Of a stretch of 64,000 bases of DNA, positions 58,899-64,000 are shown in pieces. Position numbers and translations under genes: made by a program. Source of the stretch: Macrolepiota albuminosa (Eukaryota > Basidiomycota > Agaricomycetes > Agaricales > Agaricaceae); contig JAMWFC010000077.1 in assembly GCA_027475525.1 (NCBI GenBank), positions 682,001 through 746,000 of the forward strand. Direction: 5' to 3'. Within the stretch, counting starts at the first letter, position 1. Each line of letters begins with the position of its first letter. The notes under the pieces are model-generated. The model searched no databases and was not told the DNA's origin. It saw only the letters and a list, made by a program, of their open reading frames with translations.

Positions 58899-60218
58899 TC
58901 AGCCTTGAAAGGCTGTGCCCGCCTTTGACGTTTCCGCCAATCCTCCTCCCGCAAATCCTGTTCCTATAGACAAGCATTCAGTCAGTCACAAGCGCTGAAC
59001 GAAAAGGCCACATGACTCTACCTTCCCGCTTTAACTCCACAATATCTTTGTCTTTCAGTTCTTTGTCGCAGACGATACACTGCTTGGCAGGGCGGACGAG
59101 GGAATCCGTGCAAGTCTTGCATGTCACATGTGCACATGGTTTCATAACTGTCGTAATGGTCAGATTAAGATAAGGTCCGAACATTGAAGGTCTTCGGAGC
59201 GCACCAAAGATAAGAATGCTGTTCGACAGACGTTTCTTACACGACGGGCACATGGGCTCTGCATCTTCTTTCTTGGTCTTCTCGTCCGATTCTGCAGGTG
59301 CTGCTGAGTGCAAGGGACCAGAATTCGGATCATGATACGTGAAGTTGACTGGTATAAGGTGTTTGAGACTAGCAAAGAAGCGTCATTCACATGCCCAGAT
59401 GAACGTAAGACCTGTACTCACGCGATAGGATGGGGAGGATTGCCTCCCCTACAAGTAGTCTGCAATTTAACCTCTTTTAGAGAGGTCGGAGGTCCAGTTG
59501 AGGTATATGTCGGGGTCAGTGAGGGCAGCCAAAAGTCAGGAAGCTTGTTTTTCAATGATTCAGCTTGCTCTCGCTCGATTTCACGAAGAGCAGCCTCTTC
59601 AGCTTCTCGTGCGAGATTTTCAACAGTCGAAGAGTCGAAAGCAAACTTGCGCTTCGTCCCTCTCGCTTATGAGATTTTAATTAACACTCGAGTCAATTGA
59701 GACAGACACAATGCACTCACGTTCATCAGCGGCCTCTCCGGATTTCGTCCCTGTGACCGATGGAAAAGCGGACAGGCCCATCTGACCCTTCTCGAAATCC
59801 CTCAACACACGCTCCCTGGCGGCTTCCTTTGCCCTGACCTTCTCCTCCTCCGCCTCCTGAGTGAGAGCCTGTAGCTTCTTCTTCTGTGATTGTATGTCCT
59901 TTTTCTGGGTCACTGACAAGTTCAACGTCGAACAACCAACATTCGGAGTAACAACTCACAGAGATCAGTGTATACACACTCTTTGCAGAAAAGGTGTCCC
60001 TCTCCACATGCAACAGGTTCCCGAGCACGGTTCAAGCACAATGCACATGCGTCAAAGCGCCGCATCGATTCATTTCCTAAACGTTGCTGGCCGGGGTCAG
60101 TGTCCGTGTTTTGTGACACCGCAGTAAGACATACCCGTTTGGTTCCATAATCTAGTTTTTTGTACTCGGCATAGCTGAAGATGGACGAAGCTGTATTATT
60201 CTTGCTATGTTTGGTCAT
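58899..60218 (-). CDS. NOSIP: NOSIP homologue, RING/U-box-type E3 ligase
   Basis: Start at 60218 (MTKHSKNNTASSIFSYAEYK), typical of NOSIP N-termini. Exon 2 has RLGNESMRRFDACALCLNRA and CGEGHLFCKECV (first zinc-binding half). Then LTQKKDIQSQKKKLQALTQE begins a coiled segment, GTKRKFAFDSSTVENLAREA follows, LPSLTPTYTSTGPPT-like sequence precedes HDPNSGPLHSAAP, and the C-terminal RING-like module is CPSCKKRLSNS...CAHVTCKTCTDSL...CIVCDKEL. Final exon GTGFAGGGLAETSKAGTAFQG, stop TGA at 58901-58899. Family proteins are nuclear/cytosolic ubiquitin ligases linked to splicing complexes and, in animals, to nitric oxide synthase. Fungi lack that animal partner, so the role is not implied by the name. Confidence 0.85.
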
Positions 60219-60577
60219 TTAGTTGTAAATGTGTAAATGAAGTGGTTGGAGACAACTCCTTTGTGCGATGAATGACTAAGCGGCAGCGCTTAACATGTAT
60301 TCCCGGACTTCGTTTGTTCTTTTTGATCCAAATCGAACCCCAGAACGAGGCATTCCGGCCTCGTGCTTCTGAGTCCTGGATATATAAAGGCCGTCATGTA
60401 CGGTAACATGTCGGTTACTTCCCACACAATTGATCAGAACTGAGGAGCAACGCCGGCGCCTCCATTGCAGTGAAAAAACCTGTCCACTCGCTCGGAGGTA
60501 TGTTACTTTTATTAATTGTGATCACAAGACTTTTCTAACTAGCCTCATAATTAGACATACGCTCTCTCAATCACACA
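60219..60577. promoter_or_regulatory. Divergent promoter region of NOSIP homologue and secreted small protein
   Basis: A TATA-like ATATATAAAG lies near 60379-60388, oriented toward the secreted-protein gene. The 5' UTR of that gene probably contains an intron at about 60499-60555 (GTATGTTACT...ATTAG). Confidence 0.5.
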
Positions 60578-60853
60578 ATGCGCTTTAATCCCTCACATTA
60601 TCTAGCCACCGCAGTTGTGCTGTCGATCAGCACTCAAGGCGTATCTGCTTCTGCATCTTCTCCTGATATCCATTCACAAGAGATTTCTGGGACAGCGCAG
60701 ACGTCTCGTAGTTGGATGTGGCCGTTCAAGCGGTCTGCCATTCCCTCATATGACGTCGCCCTTCCTGACGATGTTGTACTCCGCGGAACACCTGCTGCAT
60801 CAGTCCTTCGCCGCCATTCGTCTGTGCGCCATAGGCGAAGAATTCATCCTTGA
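60578..60853 (+). CDS. Small secreted protein (signal peptide, basic C-terminus)
   Basis: A 91-residue ORF begins MRFNPSHYLATAVVLSISTQ and has a cleavable signal peptide ending about VSA. The mature part is short, with a KR dibasic site (WPFKRSA) and an Arg-rich tail RHSSVRHRRRIHP. No domain is recognised. Basidiomycete secretomes contain many such small orphans; a downstream exon in another frame cannot be excluded. Confidence 0.5.
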   Translation: MRFNPSHYLATAVVLSISTQGVSASASSPDIHSQEISGTAQTSRSWMWPFKRSAIPSYDVALPDDVVLRGTPAASVLRRHSSVRHRRRIHP

Positions 60854-61648
60854 TGATACTTCTTACAACATAACGTGTGTGGTGATTTACACGTCATTGA
60901 AGCGATCGTTCTGACACTGCTGAAGATATATAGACATATTATATTCCACAAGATAGAGGATTCCACATTACTAGATCATATAGACGTCCGGGTCCATCCG
61001 TACCCGCTCACCTTGGCTCGATACCAAGAATTGTATTTATATATCAGACCCGACAAAGAAAATACAATCTTGTTGCTCAGCAAAGTCGTGACTCCAAAGA
61101 TAACGCACTGCTCTCGAACCGGTCTTAATCAAACCTTCGTATGAGCCTTCCGCAGTTACCTCGGGCCTCGCACGTCGTCCTAGTCATCCACTTCTCGAAG
61201 TTGGCCAAATGTGCTCAACTCCCATTGGCTCTATATAACAAGCTTTATCATGGTAGCTGCCTAATCCGTCCTAGATCTCGTCTTCTTCGAGGGGCCCAGC
61301 CTGATTCAGGTGTGCGATAGCTTACGGATCGATGGAATTGACAGTTCTCCTAGCGTCTGTGAGCCCCTCGAACGTATCTGAAAGCTCCCTGGGATTGCGG
61401 ATGTATCGCCATGGGCTCGCAAGTAGCACAATTCACGCCACTGTTCTGTCGCCGTTTCTCATCATCTGACTCGCTCTTCGAGGGCATTATAAAGCGTCTG
61501 AAGTCGTTACCCTGTTCATCAAGTTACTCTTACTCCGTCTTTCTTACTCAAATCGTCACTCGCAGCTCTTGACGCGGACCAAAGGTATGCCGAGACATCC
61601 TTGCGATAGGGTTTCGCTAGCCTAAAACACATTTCGTTTTAGTACATT
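60854..61648. other. Interval with a probable minus-strand coding relic
   Basis: On the minus strand at about 61410-61275, WRYIRNPRELSDTFEGLTD continues to ARRTVNSIDP, a single TAA, and AIAHLNQAGPLEEDEI, so one stop interrupts a coding-like frame. The rest shows no gene. A putative 5' UTR intron of the next gene lies at about 61586-61643 (GTATGC...TTTTAG). Confidence 0.35.
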
Positions 61649-61907
61649 ATGGCAGGAAAGAACACCACCACTTCGCCCAAATCGCAGACTGGTGTAAGAT
61701 CTCGCTTCTTTCACTCGATGATGCCTGTATCTGGAACTGGAACTCTTGCAGACCAAAACCAGCACTGGAAAGGGTCAGCCATCTGCTCGAACTCAGACGA
61801 CGGCTCCAAATACCAATAAGAACTTGGGGGCAGCTGCTTCTAAACAGCCAACCGGTGTCCCCGCGAGCCCGAAAGCGCCCGCGGGAGGCAAAGGACTGAA
61901 GAAATAG
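61649..61907 (+). CDS. Small two-exon Lys/Thr/Ala-rich protein
   Basis: Exon 1 begins at 61649 with MAGKNTTTSPKSQTG; a GTAAGA donor (61697) and a TTGCAG acceptor near 61752 define a 57 bp intron. Exon 2 starts TKTSTGKGQPSARTQTTA and runs to TAG at 61905. The product is about 66 residues, rich in K, T, P, A and G with no hydrophobic segment, and ends GGKGLKK. A second intron candidate sits in the 5' UTR. The protein is too short and low-complexity to assign; it could be a small basic nuclear or ribosome-associated protein. Strong splice signals and lack of stops support a real gene. Confidence 0.6.
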
Positions 61908-62460
61908 AGATCAGTTATAGTCTACAGTTAGACGTGCCCGCCCTATCTCTTGACATGATCAGTTGAACTGTTCTTTACTTATCAGTTGCTTGTTCTTGGG
62001 CAGTGTACAACATTGACATTAGTGGTTGCGGAATTGATTCGTCGTTCTGAATTTCGTCATTCTGGGATTCTTTAAAGCTCGATTAATATCACATAACGTG
62101 GTTGATTTGATGCCTGATAGCATGGAATGACGCCGCATCTCATTATTTGGTATGCGATATTCACCTTGTCTGGTGAGTTGCAAGGCGTGTGTTTTGTGCG
62201 TGATTACGAAACTGAATGCTTTTACAGGCTAACACATGCGTGGTTATGGCTGAGGACCAAGACTAATGAAAGTACAACCTCATGTATCCACACGTGGCTT
62301 CAATGCGTTTGGTGATTCTACCCACAACCTGCACAGATAAATCGTGGATCATCGTTCACGAAAGCCACAAGACCGTCACCTCTGAGAGAAATTCCAGTCA
62401 TCCATCGTACTTGGCCGTCGTGAATCGACAGGGTCAAACGTCATCTAGTCTTGCTTCGTA
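61908..62460. other. Intergenic interval
   Basis: No ORF with features; contains the 3' end of the small gene and the promoter of GTPase 5. Confidence 0.4.
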
Positions 62461-63792
62461 ATGTTTCGCACTTTGGGAAAACCAAAAGGTAGGAAAGGCG
62501 CTGCATGGAAGAGAGAGATAAAGGCAGACGACGTGTTCCTGAGTGACCCCAGAGAGACAGACATGGTTGTTCCGTAAGCTGTGATACTCCATTTATTGTC
62601 AGTAACAAACTCTAATGGTCAACGACAAAGAATTATGGGACCTTCCGGTTCAGGGAAAAGCACGGTAAGCCTTAGGGATACAGCCTGTGGTTGTTTCCGA
62701 CTTTGGCTCACTGCTCCTCCAGTTCATCAACATTCTGATTGGCCAAGAAGTCGCCTCTGTTGGCCACGAACTCCAATCTCACACCGCGTACATCCAACAC
62801 TTTACCCTGATTCATCCCGATTATCCAAATCGTCGTATAGTTATCATTGACACTCCCGGATTTGACGATTCTGACATCGATGATCGGGAAATCTTGCGTC
62901 GCATCGCCGTGTGGCTGGCTCGATCGTAAGCTTTTATGATAGGAACTGTCGTTTTCCATGGATGACAGACTCTCTCTCTCCATCCAGTTACGATGCCAAG
63001 ATGAGGCTTGCGGGAATAATATACCTTCATGAAATCACTCAGCCGCGCATGCTTGGAACATCGCGGAAGAATCTTGACATGTTCACAAGGCTATGTGGAC
63101 CAGAAGCGATCAAGAACGTCATACTAATTACGACTAAATGGGATGAACTTTCCAGCGAGGGTATTGGAAGACTTCGCGAGTCACAGCTCAAGGGGGAGCA
63201 TTGGAGACACATGGTGGACATGGGGTCCCGCATTCATCGTTTCGATGGTACACAGCGCTCGGCACGGCGTATCGTCAACTATATTCTCGCGAAACAACCT
63301 ATTGATGCAGTGCAAATACAGACAGAATTGGTGCAGATCGGTGACCTTCTTGCCGAGACAGAAGCAGGACGTACTTTGCGATATACGCTTCAGGAACTCT
63401 TGAAAATGCAAAAGGCCATGTCGACTAAAATGCGAGGCAGTTCTGAAGGAGATCCGTCTATGCATGAGAAGGCGCTTGAAAACGAAGAGAAGATTCGGCA
63501 GACTCTAAAGCAAATCAAGGAACTAAATATTCCTCTGTCTCGAAAGATTACAAAATTCTTAGGAATTGTGGTGGGTGTCATCGTTTCCTTGAGTAAATCG
63601 TACCACCAACTTTGCGTTCCAGTAAAATATAGCAGAGGAAAGCATGGCCATCAGTATTGTACCTGTTCTTCGTGTATATTTCAATTGACTTACGTACTAG
63701 CCACACTGTCGCATTTCACCAGATCAGTCGTTGCCCCTGTAGGAATCAATCGTGAAATTGAAAAAATCGAGACAGCCAGACCTTTATTATAA
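62461..63792 (+). CDS. GTPase 5 (AIG1/TRAFAC-like, with C-terminal extension)
   Basis: Start at 62461 (MFRTLGKPKGRKGAAWKREI). Exon 1 ends ETDMVVP with GTAAGC donor, the P-loop exon reads IMGPSGSGKST, the next exon has FINILIGQEVASVGHELQSH and VIIDTPGFDDSDIDDREI, and the last exon has YDAKMRLAGIIYLHEITQPR, TTKWDE (full G4) and the helical tail. Compared with the paralogues, which stop near WLGFVKT or LGLLKA, this ORF continues about 75 residues beyond FLGIV with a Cys-containing stretch (HGHQYCTCSSC) and a hydrophobic stretch. An unremoved intron or a genuine extension cannot be separated by eye. About 350 residues as written. Confidence 0.8.
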
Positions 63793-64000
63793 TTATGTTC
63801 AAGGTTTACCGGAGCAAGTAGAAGAACCCTGTGATTTGTATCACTTTTGAATCAAAATTGGATGAAGTTCAGACGTGGAAATTGTCGATGGTATGACAAG
63901 GGGACTGATGGTGGATGATTTCTTTCTATGGGCTGAAATTAACATGGAAGCCAATGTACTACAGAACATAACGTCTGTTAATAGTCAACCATTCACATCC

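Overview
The window is nuclear DNA of a filamentous basidiomycete, most likely an Agaricomycete. The evidence is: genes broken by many 45-70 bp GT-AG introns, decayed Ty3/Gypsy LTR elements with agaricomycete-style polyproteins, a JmjC-like gene relic, expanded lineage-specific families, and housekeeping genes (YIPF/Yip1, NOSIP, Vps39-like, APC permease, aldo/keto reductase, GH5, dienelactone hydrolase) that read as fungal. The species cannot be fixed from the sequence alone.

Layout. 1-13961 is a nest of two retroelements. A minus-strand Ty3/Gypsy element (A) is split by a complete plus-strand Ty3/Gypsy element (B, 1644-12849) with 927/928 bp LTRs, a 4-5 bp target duplication, a primer-binding-site candidate, a polypurine tract, a broken gag-pol and an antisense spliced accessory gene. 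About 14.0-18.4 kb holds a decayed spliced gene with a JmjC-like fold. About 18.4-21.3 kb has no recognisable gene. A Vps39/Vps3-like gene lacking its N-terminal part lies at 21.36-23.3 kb.

23.6-29.6 kb carries four minus-strand copies of one unrecognised gene family: two intact-looking, one frameshifted and one truncated. 30.6-31.8 kb is a secreted dienelactone-hydrolase-type protein. An intron-containing tRNA-Gly(GCC) sits at 33961-34049. A small unrecognised gene (34.3-35.1 kb), a secreted GH5 glycoside hydrolase (35.4-37.2 kb), a YIPF-type Golgi membrane protein (37.8-39.0 kb), a three-armed TA-flanked MITE (40.25-40.53 kb), an APC amino-acid transporter (40.7-43.5 kb) and an aldo/keto reductase (43.7-45.3 kb) follow.

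From 46.4 kb to the end the window is dominated by five members of a fungal TRAFAC/AIG1-like GTPase family on both strands. They share intron positions: one just before the P-loop exon, one just after its GK(S/T)T, and one before the region that carries the G4 motif. One member is a pseudoGTPase-GTPase fusion and one has lost the P-loop lysine. Between them lie a tail-anchored P-loop protein (57.1-58.6 kb), a NOSIP homologue (58.9-60.2 kb), a small secreted protein (60.58-60.85 kb) and a 66-residue two-exon gene (61.65-61.91 kb).

The genes do not form an operon or a metabolic cluster. The features that most deserve attention are the GTPase expansion with its degenerate members, the tandem unknown family, and the CpG-type decay of the LTR element. 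All calls come from reading the sequence by eye; no similarity search was possible.
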